From HTCC5015 sp051747425 (lineage in GTDB: Bacteria; Pseudomonadota; Gammaproteobacteria; HTCC5015), in the NCBI GenBank assembly GCA_051747425.1, contig JBNJGD010000002.1, positions 124,001-188,000 of the forward strand: a stretch of 64,000 nt of DNA, in the 5' to 3' direction. Below the pieces are notes generated by a model. That model had not been told where the DNA came from. It searched no databases and saw only the letters and a program-made list of their open reading frames with translations. Within the stretch, counting starts at the first letter, position 1. The number at the start of each line of letters is the position of its first letter. Position numbers and translations under genes: made by a program. This document shows, piece by piece, positions 1 through 8,060 of the stretch.

Positions 1-753
1 CTGACTACCGCGGAAAAGGCGGCCAACAAACGCAAGAAGGCTGCCAGCAAGAAGAAGGGCAGCACTCGCAAAACGGCCGCCAGCAAGGCGAGTACAAAGA
101 AAGCCGCTTCCAAAAAGAAAGCAGCCAAAAAGGCAACCGTGAAAAAGAAAGCCTCCAAGAAAAAGGCCGCCACCAAAAAGGCGGCGAGCAAGAAAAAAGC
201 CACGCGTAAAAAGGCCTCCAAGAAAAAGGTAAGCAAAAAGAAAGCGTCGAAGAAGAAGGCGAGTAAGAAGAAAGCCTCCAAGAAATCTGCGGCCAAGAAA
301 AAGGCCAGCAAAAAGAAGGCCACTCGCAAAAAAGCTTCCAAAAAGAAAGTGAGCAAGAAGAAGGCGTCAAAGAAAAAGGCGAGTAAGAAAAAAGCCTCCA
401 AGAAGTCTGCGGCCAAGAAAAAGGCCAGCAAAAAGAAGGCCACTCGCAAAAAAGCTTCCAAAAAGAAAGTAAGCAAGAAGAAGGCGTCAAAGAAAAAGGC
501 GAGTAAGAAAAAAGCCTCCAAGAAGTCTGCGGCCAAGAAAAAGGCCAGCAAAAAGAAGGCCACTCGCAAAAAAGCTTCTAAAAAGAAAGTAAGCAAGAAG
601 AAGGCGTCGAAGAAAAAGGCGAGTAAGAAAAAAGCCTCCAAGAAGTCTGCGGCCAAGAAAAAGGCCAGCAAAAAGAAGGCCACTCGCAAGAAGGCTGCCA
701 AAAAGAAGGCAGGCAAGAAGAAAGCGTCGAAGAAAAAGGCCAGCGCCAGTTAA
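1..753 (+). CDS. AlgP-like histone H1-like Lys/Ala-rich protein (5' partial)
   Basis: The reading frame is open from base 1 to the TAA at 751-753, so the start lies outside the window. The visible 250 residues are almost only Lys, Ala, Ser, Thr and Arg, in KKAS/KKKA-type units. This is the composition of AlgP (AlgR3) and other bacterial histone H1-like C-terminal tails, which bind DNA non-specifically. An AlgP-type N-terminal domain would be expected upstream but cannot be seen. Much of the tail is a 120-bp tandem repeat. No promoter is visible. A strong bidirectional terminator follows, shared with the convergent ilvA. The family call rests on composition, so another Lys-rich nucleoid protein is possible. 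Confidence 0.75.
   Translation: MTTAEKAANKRKKAASKKKGSTRKTAASKASTKKAASKKKAAKKATVKKKASKKKAATKKAASKKKATRKKASKKKVSKKKASKKKASKKKASKKSAAKKKASKKKATRKKASKKKVSKKKASKKKASKKKASKKSAAKKKASKKKATRKKASKKKVSKKKASKKKASKKKASKKSAAKKKASKKKATRKKASKKKVSKKKASKKKASKKKASKKSAAKKKASKKKATRKKAAKKKAGKKKASKKKASAS
181..660 (+). repeat. 120-bp tandem repeat inside the AlgP-like gene
   Basis: Four consecutive 120-bp units (roughly 181-300, 301-420, 421-540, 541-660) encode the same 40-residue block, with a partial fifth after 660. Units 2 to 4 differ at only a few bases. The period is a multiple of three, so gain or loss of a unit keeps the frame. Confidence 0.85.
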
Positions 754-771
754 ACGGCGCTGACCCGGTGT

Positions 772-799
772 AAAAAAGCCCGCATCTGCGGGCTTTTTT
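772..799. terminator. Bidirectional Rho-independent terminator
   Basis: A GC-rich stem, GCCCGCA paired with TGCGGGC, is flanked by six A on the left and six T on the right. It can therefore end transcription of the AlgP-like gene (+) and of ilvA (-), which converge here. Confidence 0.9.
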
Positions 800-823
800 G
801 TCTCTGGAAACGGCTGGAAAAAG

Positions 824-2338
824 CTAGGACATAAACAGCTTGTAAGCTTCGTTGGCCGTTTCATCGCAGTATTCGTAACCGATCTTGTCCAGGTACTGAA
901 GCAAGGCCTTGTCGTCGGTTTTGTCCACTTGAAGCCCTACCAGCACGCGGCCATAGGCCGCACCGTGGTTGCGGTAGTGGAACAAACTGATGTTCCAGCG
1001 ACTGCCCAGAGTATTCAAAAAACGCTGCAATGCACCCGGCCGCTCGGGAAACTCAAAGCGAAAAAGACTCTCCCGGTGATTTTCACGCGGCCGTCCGCCG
1101 ACCATATACCGGGTATGCAATTTGGCCATCTCGTTGTCGGACAAGTCGGTAACTTCGTAACCATTGTCGACAAGCTGATCGATCATGGCCTGACGAGCCG
1201 CCTCGTCACTGCCCACCTCAATCCCGGCAAAGACATGAGCGCGGTGATTATCGGCATAGCGATAGTTAAATTCGGTAATATTGCGCTTGCCGAGAATGCT
1301 GCAAAATTGCTTGAAGCTTCCCGGTCGCTCGGGGATGGTCACGCCGAGCACCATCTCGCGACGCTCGCCGATTTCGGCCCGCTCGGCAATATGGCGCAAA
1401 CGATCAAAATTCATGTTGGCACCGCTGACAATGGCCACCAGGTTTTTCCCCGAGAGTCCCTTTTCGACGGCGTACTTCTTGGCCCCGGCGGTGGCCACCG
1501 CACCAGAGGGCTCGGCAATCGAGCGCGTATCGTCGAAAATGTCCTTGATGGCGGCACAGATCTCGTCGGTGCTGACCAGTACCACTTCATCCACATACTG
1601 GCGCGCCAGACGCCAGGGCTCCTTACCCACCTGGCGAACGGCCACACCGTCGGCAAAGATGCCCACCTGTCTGAGCTTCACCCGGCGCCCCTTTTCCAGC
1701 GCCTGGTGCAAACTCGGGGCGTCCGCAGGCTCGACGCCGATGACCTTGATATGGGGATTTACCGCCTTGATATAGGCAGCCACACCGGCCACCAGGCCGC
1801 CACCGCCCACGGGGACAAACACGGCGTCCACATCGAGCTGGGCCTGACGCAAAATCTCCGCCGCCACCGTGCCCTGACCGGCGATAATGTCGGGGTCGTC
1901 GTAGGGCGGGATATAGGCAGCGCCCTCGCGCTCGACCAGGGCGTTGGCGTACTCGCTGGCCTCGTCGTAGCTGTCGCCCTGTAACACCACCTTGCCACCC
2001 AGGGCACGCACCGCGTCCACTTTGATTTGTGGCGTGGTGCGCGGCATGACAATGGTGGCCTTGATACCCAGGCGCTGGGCCGCCAGGGCCACGCCCTGGG
2101 CGTGGTTGCCCGCCGAGGCCGCCACCACTTTGGTCAGCGGTGTGCGCCGGTGCATCTGGAATATCTTGTTGTAGGCGCCCCTCAGCTTGAAGGAAAACAC
2201 CGGCTGCAGATCCTCCCGCTTGAGCAGAATCTGGTTATCGAAACGGCGCGACAATTTGTGGGCCACTTCGAGAGGGGTTTCTTTGGCCACATCGTAGACG
2301 CGGGCGTTGAGAATGCGTTTGAGGTATTTGTCAGCCAT
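824..2338 (-). CDS. ilvA: Threonine ammonia-lyase, biosynthetic
   Basis: Catalyses PLP-dependent deamination of threonine to 2-oxobutanoate, the first step of isoleucine synthesis, in the cytoplasm. The 504 residues fit the long biosynthetic form. The N-terminal catalytic domain carries the PLP-lysine motif SFKLRGAYN (Lys51) and the glycine-rich phosphate loop PVGGGGL. Two ACT-like regulatory segments follow, at about 325-400 and 420-500, and are expected to bind isoleucine or valine. The ATG at 2338 is divergent from rpiA across 65 bp, where a -35/-10 pair is visible. A degradative TdcB-type enzyme is excluded by the long C-terminal regulatory part. Confidence 0.95.
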   Translation of the reverse strand: MADKYLKRILNARVYDVAKETPLEVAHKLSRRFDNQILLKREDLQPVFSFKLRGAYNKIFQMHRRTPLTKVVAASAGNHAQGVALAAQRLGIKATIVMPRTTPQIKVDAVRALGGKVVLQGDSYDEASEYANALVEREGAAYIPPYDDPDIIAGQGTVAAEILRQAQLDVDAVFVPVGGGGLVAGVAAYIKAVNPHIKVIGVEPADAPSLHQALEKGRRVKLRQVGIFADGVAVRQVGKEPWRLARQYVDEVVLVSTDEICAAIKDIFDDTRSIAEPSGAVATAGAKKYAVEKGLSGKNLVAIVSGANMNFDRLRHIAERAEIGERREMVLGVTIPERPGSFKQFCSILGKRNITEFNYRYADNHRAHVFAGIEVGSDEAARQAMIDQLVDNGYEVTDLSDNEMAKLHTRYMVGGRPRENHRESLFRFEFPERPGALQRFLNTLGSRWNISLFHYRNHGAAYGRVLVGLQVDKTDDKALLQYLDKIGYEYCDETANEAYKLFMS

Positions 2339-2364
2339 GATTGAGTCTTTGCCTGGTTGCGTCC

Positions 2365-2392
2365 ATCATAACGACAGAATCCCCGCAAACAA
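2365..2392 (-). promoter_or_regulatory. Candidate sigma-70 promoter of ilvA
   Basis: On the minus strand TTGTTT (2392-2387) and TATGAT (2370-2365) are 16 bp apart, placing a start near 2358, about 20 nt before the ilvA ATG. Found by eye; no experimental support. Confidence 0.4.
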
Positions 2393-2403
2393 GGATAAAG
2401 TCC

Positions 2404-3066
2404 ATGAACCCAGATGAAATGAAACGCGCGGCGGCAGCCGCTGCGATCAAGGCCGTGACGCCCGGTACGGTCATCGGTGTCGGCACCGGCTCCACCGCCA
2501 ACCACTTTATCGACCTGCTGGCCGAGATGGAGGAGCCCGTCAGCGGCGCCGTTGCCAGCTCGGAGGCCAGCGCCGATCGCCTGCGCAGTCACGGCATCGA
2601 AGTCCTCGAGCTCAATCACACGGGCAACCTGCCACTGTATGTGGACGGCGCCGACGAGATCGACCCCTGGCTCAACATGATCAAGGGCGGCGGCGGGGCG
2701 CTGACTCGCGAAAAAATCGTCGCTGCCGCAAGCAAGCGTTTCATCTGTATTGCCGACGAGAGCAAACAGGTCCGCGTGCTGGGCGAGTTCCCACTGCCCA
2801 TTGAGGTCATCCCCATGGCCCGCAGCCTGGTGGGTCGAAAACTGGTGGGCATGGGCGGCCGCCCCGAACTGCGCAAGGACTTCACCACCGACAACGGCAA
2901 CCTGATCCTCGATGTCCACGGCCTCGACATCAGCGAGCCCCTCAAGCTCGAGCGCGAGATCAACAACCTGGCCGGCGTCGTCACCTGCGGCATCTTCGCC
3001 CAACAATCCGCCGACCTCCTGATCCTCGGCACCCCCGACGGCGCCCGCGAAGTCAAACCCAGGTAG
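2404..3066 (+). CDS. rpiA: Ribose-5-phosphate isomerase A
   Basis: Interconverts ribose 5-phosphate and ribulose 5-phosphate in the non-oxidative pentose phosphate pathway. The product has 220 residues, the usual RpiA length. Family motifs visible include the phosphate-binding GVGTGSTANHFID near residue 30, YVDGADEID with the catalytic-region Asp residues, and IKGGGGALTREKIVA. The frame is open further upstream to a TTG at 2341. The ATG at 2404 is chosen because AAGGATAAAG lies just ahead of it and the protein then aligns with family length. It is divergent from ilvA. Rpe, which uses the same ribulose 5-phosphate pool, lies at 25.8 kb. Confidence 0.95.
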   Translation: MNPDEMKRAAAAAAIKAVTPGTVIGVGTGSTANHFIDLLAEMEEPVSGAVASSEASADRLRSHGIEVLELNHTGNLPLYVDGADEIDPWLNMIKGGGGALTREKIVAAASKRFICIADESKQVRVLGEFPLPIEVIPMARSLVGRKLVGMGGRPELRKDFTTDNGNLILDVHGLDISEPLKLEREINNLAGVVTCGIFAQQSADLLILGTPDGAREVKPR

Positions 3067-3094
3067 CGGAGTACCTTATTTACCGGGATGAATG

Positions 3095-3232
3095 AGCCAC
3101 AGAGAGCACAGAGAACACAGAGTTTTAAAGCTAAAAAGCCGGGATAGTAGCGGTGGCTTAACCTGTTTCGCCAACACAAAACCTATTACCTTCCTGTAAC
3201 ACCTCTGTGCTCTCTGTGCCCTCTGTGGCTAA
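3095..3232. repeat. Interspersed CACAGAG-type inverted repeat, copy 1
   Basis: GAGCCACAGAGAGCACAGAG starts at about 3094. Its near reverse complement, CTCTGTGCCCTCTGTGGCTA, ends at about 3231. The arms bracket about 80 bp of unrelated sequence without any gene. This is the simplest copy of the family that recurs between 33 and 51 kb. Confidence 0.8.
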
Positions 3233-3285
3233 CACACGCCAGTCTCGGCACCACCCGAAGCGGATGCGGTGAAGCCGCCCACCAC

Positions 3286-3315
3286 AAAAAAAGCCCGCAC
3301 GGTGTGCGGGCTTTT
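3286..3315. terminator. Terminator between rpiA and rpsI
   Basis: AAAAGCCCGCAC pairs with GTGCGGGCTTTT around a short loop. A-run and T-run flanks make it usable from both sides; rpsI reads toward it on the minus strand. Confidence 0.85.
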
Positions 3316-3342
3316 CTGTGAGCGAGCTCTGGAAGCGTGCGG

Positions 3343-3732
3343 TTAACGCTTGGAGAACTGTGTCGCGCGGCGTGCTTTGCGCAGACCCACTTTCTTACGC
3401 TCGACTTCGCGGGCGTCGCGGGTAACGAAGCCGGCCTTGCGCAGCGGCGTGCGCAGCGTCTCGTCGTACTCCATCAGGGCGCGAGTTATGCCGTGGCGAA
3501 TGGCGCCGGCCTGGCCGTTGTTGCCACCGCCGCGAACCGTCACATTGATGTCGAACTTCTCGGCCAGTTCGGTCAGCTCGAGGGGCTGACGCACCACCAT
3601 GCGAGAGGTTTCGCGACCGAAGTAGTCCTCGAGGGACTTGGTGTTGACAGTAATGTTGCCTTTGCCGGGGCGCAAGTAAACTCGTGCGCTGGAGCTCTTG
3701 CGGCGACCTGTTCCGTAATATTGATCAGCCAT
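3343..3732 (-). CDS. rpsI: 30S ribosomal protein S9
   Basis: Structural protein of the small-subunit head, whose C-terminal tail reaches the P-site tRNA. The 129-residue product has the S9 features YYGTGRRKSSSARVYL at the N-terminus, VRGGGNNGQAGAIRHGI in the middle and the basic tail ending QFSKR, including the conserved terminal Lys-Arg. It lies 9 bp downstream of rplM in the standard rplM-rpsI operon and ends at a strong terminator. Confidence 0.98.
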   Translation of the reverse strand: MADQYYGTGRRKSSSARVYLRPGKGNITVNTKSLEDYFGRETSRMVVRQPLELTELAEKFDINVTVRGGGNNGQAGAIRHGITRALMEYDETLRTPLRKAGFVTRDAREVERKKVGLRKARRATQFSKR

Positions 3733-3741
3733 AGTAATACC

Positions 3742-4170
3742 TTAGATTTCCAGGGGCTGGGGCTGCTGGGCAGCGTGATTGTGTGAGGGACCGGCGTATA
3801 CCTTGAGTTTACGGTACATCTGGCGACCCAGAGGGTTGCGGGGCAACATGCCCTTGACCGCTTTTTCAATAACGCGCTCGGGCGCCTTGGCCAGCAACTT
3901 CTCAAAAGAGATCGACTTCAGGTTGCCGATGTAACCAGTGTGGTGGTAGTACATCTTGTCGCGGGCCTTGCGGCCGGTGACCTGAACTTTGTCCGCGTTG
4001 ACGACGATGATGTAGTCACCGGTGTCAACATGGGGTGTGTATTCGGGCTTGTGCTTGCCGCGCAGACGCAGGGCTACCTCTGTGGCCAATCGGCCCAGGG
4101 TTTTGCCTTCCGCATCGACGACAAACCAGTCGCGCTGAACTTCAGCTGGTTTTGCACTAAAGGTTTTCAT
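3742..4170 (-). CDS. rplM: 50S ribosomal protein L13
   Basis: Early-assembly protein of the large ribosomal subunit. The 142 residues match the usual length. They include the L13 signatures WFVVDAEGKTLGRLAT and VKGMLPRNPLGRQMYRKLKV. It is the first gene of rplM-rpsI, with a well-spaced promoter at 4217-4245 giving a leader of about 40 nt. Confidence 0.98.
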   Translation of the reverse strand: MKTFSAKPAEVQRDWFVVDAEGKTLGRLATEVALRLRGKHKPEYTPHVDTGDYIIVVNADKVQVTGRKARDKMYYHHTGYIGNLKSISFEKLLAKAPERVIEKAVKGMLPRNPLGRQMYRKLKVYAGPSHNHAAQQPQPLEI

Positions 4171-4216
4171 TGTCTACACCGCTTGATAGTGGGTTCGGCT
4201 CACAGAAAGAGGCGGG

Positions 4217-4245
4217 ATTCTACAGAATTTGCCTGAAACAAACAA
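4217..4245 (-). promoter_or_regulatory. Candidate promoter of rplM-rpsI
   Basis: On the minus strand TTGTTT (4245-4240) and TAGAAT (4222-4217) are separated by exactly 17 bp. Transcription would start near 4210, 40 nt before the rplM ATG. Confidence 0.5.
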
Positions 4246-4374
4246 GAGAATTTGCCCGGCGAACCGCGGGCCAGGGCGAAGTGTATTGACCTGACTCAAA
4301 AAACACAAGATGTTGTGATGAACGGCGCCTGCGGGTCGTATCCAAAAGCGCCGGAGAGGCATTATAATGCCCCA

Positions 4375-5019
4375 ATGAGCAGACAGTACACCCCCTTGGA
4401 CAAATTGCTGGGCGAATTCGATCACGCCTTGAGAACCGCCCACTCGCGCAATAACCGTGGCCAACGCCCTACGCCGCAACCGCAAAGCGCCGCTGAAGCC
4501 CCCCTGAGCGACCAGGAGCGGCGTCTCGCCGCCGGTCTGATGCGGGTCAACCACTCGGGGGAAGTCGCCGCCCAGGCCCTCTACAAGGGCCAGGCCCTGC
4601 TGGCCCGACAGCGCGACCTGTGGCAGCAACTGCAGCAGGCGGCGGATGAGGAAATCGACCACCTGGCCTGGTGCGAAGAGCGGCTCGCGGAACTGGGCAG
4701 TCAGCCCAGCCGCCTGGCGCCCTTCTGGTACATCGGTTCCTACACCATGGGCGCACTGGCCGGCCTCGCCGGCGACCGCTGGAGCCTCGGCTTTATCGAG
4801 GAAACCGAGAAACAGGTCACCCGTCATCTCGAGGGCCACCTCTCGCGCCTGCCCGAACGGGATCAGCGCAGTCGGGCGATTGTCGAAAAAATGCGCAGCG
4901 ATGAAATGGAGCACGCCGAACACGCCCACCAGGCCGGTGCGGCGGAACTCCCCGACCCCATCAAAAAGGCCATGACCCGGGTAGCCAAGGTGATGACCGC
5001 CACCAGCTTTCACTGGTAG
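4375..5019 (+). CDS. coq7: Demethoxyubiquinone (DMQ) monooxygenase, Coq7 family
   Basis: Di-iron membrane-associated enzyme that adds the last ring hydroxyl in ubiquinone synthesis. The 214-residue product has the four-helix di-iron motifs of Coq7: VNHSGEVAAQALYKGQ, DEEIDHLAWCEERL, the central FIEETEKQVTRHLEGH and DEMEHAEHA near the C-terminus. The frame is open upstream to 4252, but the ATG at 4375 starts the recognisable protein (MSRQYTPLDKLLGEFD). A TATAAT lies only 7 bp before this ATG. If it is a real -10, the transcript would be leaderless. A Coq7 enzyme is a lineage alternative to UbiF. ubiC, for the first step of the pathway, is at 33.5 kb. Confidence 0.93.
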   Translation: MSRQYTPLDKLLGEFDHALRTAHSRNNRGQRPTPQPQSAAEAPLSDQERRLAAGLMRVNHSGEVAAQALYKGQALLARQRDLWQQLQQAADEEIDHLAWCEERLAELGSQPSRLAPFWYIGSYTMGALAGLAGDRWSLGFIEETEKQVTRHLEGHLSRLPERDQRSRAIVEKMRSDEMEHAEHAHQAGAAELPDPIKKAMTRVAKVMTATSFHW

Positions 5020-5028
5020 GCGGCTCGA

Positions 5029-5829
5029 TCAGACCCAGTTTTTGGGGAAGCGGCGGCTGTAAAAGATTTCGGTGATCTCGTGTTTCAGGCGCTTTTCCAG
5101 TTCGGCCAGCTCTGCCTGAGAGTAGTCCGTGCTGTCGTGGCCAAACAGGTACTCGTTGATGTCGAAATCCACCGCGCGCATTTTGGTGTGAAACAGGCGC
5201 TGATCGTAGAAGTTCATATCGACCATGTCGTAGATCTGGCGAATCTCGTCGTCCATGAAATTCTGGATTGAGGTGATCTCGTGGTCGATAAAATGCTTGT
5301 CGCCGTCCTCGCCGCGGGTGAACCCGCGCACCCGGTAGTCCACCGTCACCACATCCGACTCGAATTCGTGAATCAGGTAATTGAGCGCCTTGAGGGGCGA
5401 GATCTTGCCGCAGGTGGACACTTCGATATCCACGCGGAAGGTGGAAATGCCGCTGTCGGGGTGGCTCTCCGGGTAGGTGTGAACGGTCAGGTGGCTCTTG
5501 TCCAGGTGAGCCAGAACCGTCGAAGGCACGGGCCCCGGTTCCTCCGCCTGAATATTAAAACTCTCCACCGGCTCCTCGGAGATGAGAATCGCCGCGCTGG
5601 CGCCCTGGGGCTCGTAGTCCTGCTTGGCGATATTGAGGATGTGGGCATCGACAATATTAGCCACTTCCTCGAGTACGCGGGTGATCTTGTCGGCATTAAA
5701 GACTTCGTCGATGTAGTCGAGATACTCCTCCTGCTGACGCGGTGTCTTGCAGAAGGTCACATCGTAGATGTTGAAGCTCAATGACTTGGTCAGGTTGTTA
5801 AAGCCGTGCAGGCGAATGCCGTCAGACAT
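5029..5829 (-). CDS. speD: S-adenosylmethionine decarboxylase proenzyme
   Basis: Makes decarboxylated AdoMet, the aminopropyl donor for spermidine. The proenzyme cleaves itself to form a pyruvoyl cofactor. The 266 residues match the long gammaproteobacterial class. The cleavage site is Lys111-Ser112 in DKSHLTVHTYPESHP, the same position as in E. coli SpeD. No speE is adjacent. It is convergent with coq7, with only 9 bp between stops. The ATG at 5829 gives the expected N-terminus. Confidence 0.96.
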   Translation of the reverse strand: MSDGIRLHGFNNLTKSLSFNIYDVTFCKTPRQQEEYLDYIDEVFNADKITRVLEEVANIVDAHILNIAKQDYEPQGASAAILISEEPVESFNIQAEEPGPVPSTVLAHLDKSHLTVHTYPESHPDSGISTFRVDIEVSTCGKISPLKALNYLIHEFESDVVTVDYRVRGFTRGEDGDKHFIDHEITSIQNFMDDEIRQIYDMVDMNFYDQRLFHTKMRAVDFDINEYLFGHDSTDYSQAELAELEKRLKHEITEIFYSRRFPKNWV

Positions 5830-5913
5830 GGGAGCACCCTCGTTTTTTGCAGGCGGAGTGTACGCCGAAATGGCGCGCCCGGTAAGCCATTTTACCCGGC
5901 ATGACCGCCGCTT

Positions 5914-6339
5914 TTAAGAACTTACGCACTCGACGATTTGGTAGCTGTGACTGATCTCCACCGTGTCCTCCAGCATTTTGGATACCGAACAGTACTTTTC
6001 CGCCGACATATCCACCGCTCGCGCCACCTGCTTTTCCGACAGGCCCTCGCCCACCACCTCGAAGAGAATATGGATTTTGGTGAACACCGCAGGCACCGCA
6101 TCGGCGCGCTCGGCCTCGATGTGTACGGCGCAGTCCTCGACCTTCTGCCGCGCCTTCTGCAGGATCATTACCACATCAAAGGCGGTACAACCGCCGAGGC
6201 CCAGCAAGACCATCTCCATGGGCCGCACCCCGAGATCCCGTCCGCCCTTGTCCGGCGGCCCGTCCATCACCACCGAGTGGCCACTGCCGCTCTCGCCGAC
6301 AAAACTCATATTGTCGAGCCACTTGATTCGTACTTTCAT
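5914..6339 (-). CDS. OsmC/Ohr-family protein, YhfA-like
   Basis: Small cytoplasmic protein of the OsmC/Ohr fold (141 residues). The two family cysteines are present in LLGLGGCTAFDVV and AEKYCSVSKML. The sequence resembles the YhfA branch more than the peroxide-resistance Ohr branch. The physiological substrate of YhfA-type proteins is not established. It is divergent from crp, the same arrangement as yhfA-crp in E. coli, which supports the subfamily call. The upstream region is shared with crp (6340-6398). Confidence 0.88.
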   Translation of the reverse strand: MKVRIKWLDNMSFVGESGSGHSVVMDGPPDKGGRDLGVRPMEMVLLGLGGCTAFDVVMILQKARQKVEDCAVHIEAERADAVPAVFTKIHILFEVVGEGLSEKQVARAVDMSAEKYCSVSKMLEDTVEISHSYQIVECVSS

Positions 6340-6398
6340 GATCTCCTCGCTATAATTTTCCTGTTATGGTGGACTTCACAACGCCAACAGAGTCGAGT

Positions 6399-7025
6399 AT
6401 GCAACCCGGTCAACCCGAGGGCCCGCTGGCCCACTTTCTTCAGCACACCCACCGCAAGACCTATCGCGCCCAGACGATCATCATCAACGAGGGCGATGTC
6501 TGCGACACCCTCTACTATGTGGTCGAAGGCTCCGTGCGGGTGGTTCAGGAGGACACCGACGGGCGGGAAATTGTACTGGCTTACCTTAACACGGGCGACT
6601 TTTTCGGAGAGATGGGTTTGTTCTCCGATGACGAACACCGCAGCGCCAAGGTGGTGGCACGAAGCGACTGCAGCATCGCCGAAATGACCTACGAACAATT
6701 CCGCCAGATCGCCCAAAGCGATCCCGAGCTGGTCTTCAGCCTGGCCAGCCAGCTGTCCTCGCGGCTTCGAAAGACCACACAAAAAGTCGTCGATCTGGCC
6801 TTCCTCGATGTCACCGGGCGCATTGCCCACACCCTTCTGGACCTGGCCCGCGAACCCGATGCCATGACCCACCCCGACGGCATGCAAATTCGCATCACCC
6901 GTCAGGAACTGGCCAAAATCGTCGGCTGTTCGCGGGAAATGGCGGGAAGAGTACTGAAAGAGCTCGAAGACGACGGACTGATCACCGCCCACGGCAAAAC
7001 CATTGTCGTCTTTGGCACGCGCTGA
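6399..7025 (+). CDS. crp: cAMP receptor protein / Vfr-type global regulator
   Basis: Dimeric transcription factor, expected to bind cAMP and TGTGA-N6-TCACA sites. The cyclic-nucleotide-binding domain covers about residues 10-125, with the phosphate-binding cassette FFGEMGLFSDDEHRSAKV. The C-terminal helix-turn-helix TRQELAKIVGCSREMAGRVL is essentially the CRP/Vfr recognition region. From the ATG at 6399 the protein has 208 residues (E. coli CRP 210). An ATG at 6366 would add 11, but it lies about 10 bp after a TATAAT (6351-6356) and has no ribosome site. It is divergent from the yhfA-like gene. A possible target site is upstream of the lipoprotein at 16.8 kb. Confidence 0.93.
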   Translation: MQPGQPEGPLAHFLQHTHRKTYRAQTIIINEGDVCDTLYYVVEGSVRVVQEDTDGREIVLAYLNTGDFFGEMGLFSDDEHRSAKVVARSDCSIAEMTYEQFRQIAQSDPELVFSLASQLSSRLRKTTQKVVDLAFLDVTGRIAHTLLDLAREPDAMTHPDGMQIRITRQELAKIVGCSREMAGRVLKELEDDGLITAHGKTIVVFGTR

Positions 7026-7032
7026 AGTTAAT

Positions 7033-7165
7033 TAGCCACAGAGCCGCGAAGAGCACGGAGAGGTCTTGTCATCGCGAGCCGCAAAGCGGCGCGGCGATCT
7101 GCTGAACGGTAACCCCGTCATCACGAGGAGGCAAAGCCGACGAAGTGACCTGCCAATATGTTCCA
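7033..7165. repeat. Degenerate interspersed repeat arm and palindrome
   Basis: TTAGCCACAGAG at 7033 matches the outer arm of the repeat family. It is followed by GTCATCGCGAGCCGCAAAGC at 7069, a diverged copy of the inner GTCATCGCGAG palindrome. No closing arm is seen. It fills the gap between crp and trpC, which contains no gene. Confidence 0.6.
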
Positions 7166-7199
7166 GCAACCACTCGCCGTATAACGATCCTAACCGGTG

Positions 7200-7997
7200 T
7201 TAAAAAAACAGCTCCCTGAGCGCCTCGCCGGGGTCTTCGGCGCGCATAAAGGCCTCGCCGACGAGGAAGGCGTGGACGCCGTTTTCGCGCATGCGCTGGA
7301 CATCATCGCGGCTGTGGATGCCGCTCTCGGTGACCAGTACCGTGTCCATGGGCACATCCTCGAGCAAATTCAGGGTGGTCTCAAGGCTGACTTCAAATGT
7401 CCGCAGGTTGCGGTTATTGACTCCGATCAGACGGGCGTCGAGCATAATGGCCCGCTCCAGCTCAGCGGCGTCGTGCACTTCCACCAATACATCCATGCCC
7501 AGCGACCGGGCCAGTTCGTAGAGTGACTTCAGTTGCCCGTCGTCCAGGGCCGCAGCAATCAGCAGGACACAGTCGGCGCCCATGGCCCGGGCCTCGTAGA
7601 CCTGGTAGGGGTCGATGATAAAGTCCTTGCGGATGACCGGCAGCAAACAGGCCGAGCGGGCGCGCTGCAAGTAGACTTCGGAACCCTGGAAAAAGTGTTC
7701 GTCGGTCAACACCGAGAGACAGGCGGCGCCACCCTGCTCATAGGACTGGGCAATGGCCACCGGATCAAAGTGCTCGCGTAACAAACCACGAGACGGCGAG
7801 GCTTTCTTGACCTCGGCGATCACTGCCGGATCGCCCTCCTCCATGGTTTCCTGCAGGGCCTGCAAAAAACCGCGTACCGGAGAGGCCGACTCGGCGCGAT
7901 GCTCAAGCTCCTCCATGCCCATCACGCCCTTGCGCTCTTTCACCTCTTCGACCTTGCGCTTGAGGATGTCGTCGAGAATGTTGCTGCTGTCTGTCAT
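7200..7997 (-). CDS. trpC: Indole-3-glycerol phosphate synthase
   Basis: TIM-barrel enzyme closing the indole ring of indoleglycerol phosphate in tryptophan synthesis. The product has 265 residues and is a stand-alone TrpC, not fused to TrpF as in enterics. Visible motifs are VIAEVKKASPSRGLL, the catalytic region VIRKDFIIDPYQV, GVNNRNLRTFEV and VTESGIHSRDDV. It is the last gene of the trp operon, 63 bp after trpD. No clear hairpin-T-run terminator follows; the repeat at 7033-7165 occupies the space. Confidence 0.96.
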   Translation of the reverse strand: MTDSSNILDDILKRKVEEVKERKGVMGMEELEHRAESASPVRGFLQALQETMEEGDPAVIAEVKKASPSRGLLREHFDPVAIAQSYEQGGAACLSVLTDEHFFQGSEVYLQRARSACLLPVIRKDFIIDPYQVYEARAMGADCVLLIAAALDDGQLKSLYELARSLGMDVLVEVHDAAELERAIMLDARLIGVNNRNLRTFEVSLETTLNLLEDVPMDTVLVTESGIHSRDDVQRMRENGVHAFLVGEAFMRAEDPGEALRELFF

Positions 7998-8060
7998 GGC
8001 TGACTGTCCTTGCTGTTTCTTTTTGTTTCGCCCCGCCAGGGCCTGTTAGCAGGCCCTAAT

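Noticed and set aside
2341..2403. Upstream TTG start for rpiA
   Set aside because: It would overlap the ilvA promoter region and add 21 residues not seen in the family; the ATG at 2404 has a ribosome site.
4363..4368. TATAAT as coq7 promoter
   Set aside because: No acceptable -35 at 16-18 bp, and the resulting transcript would be leaderless; left as a remark only.
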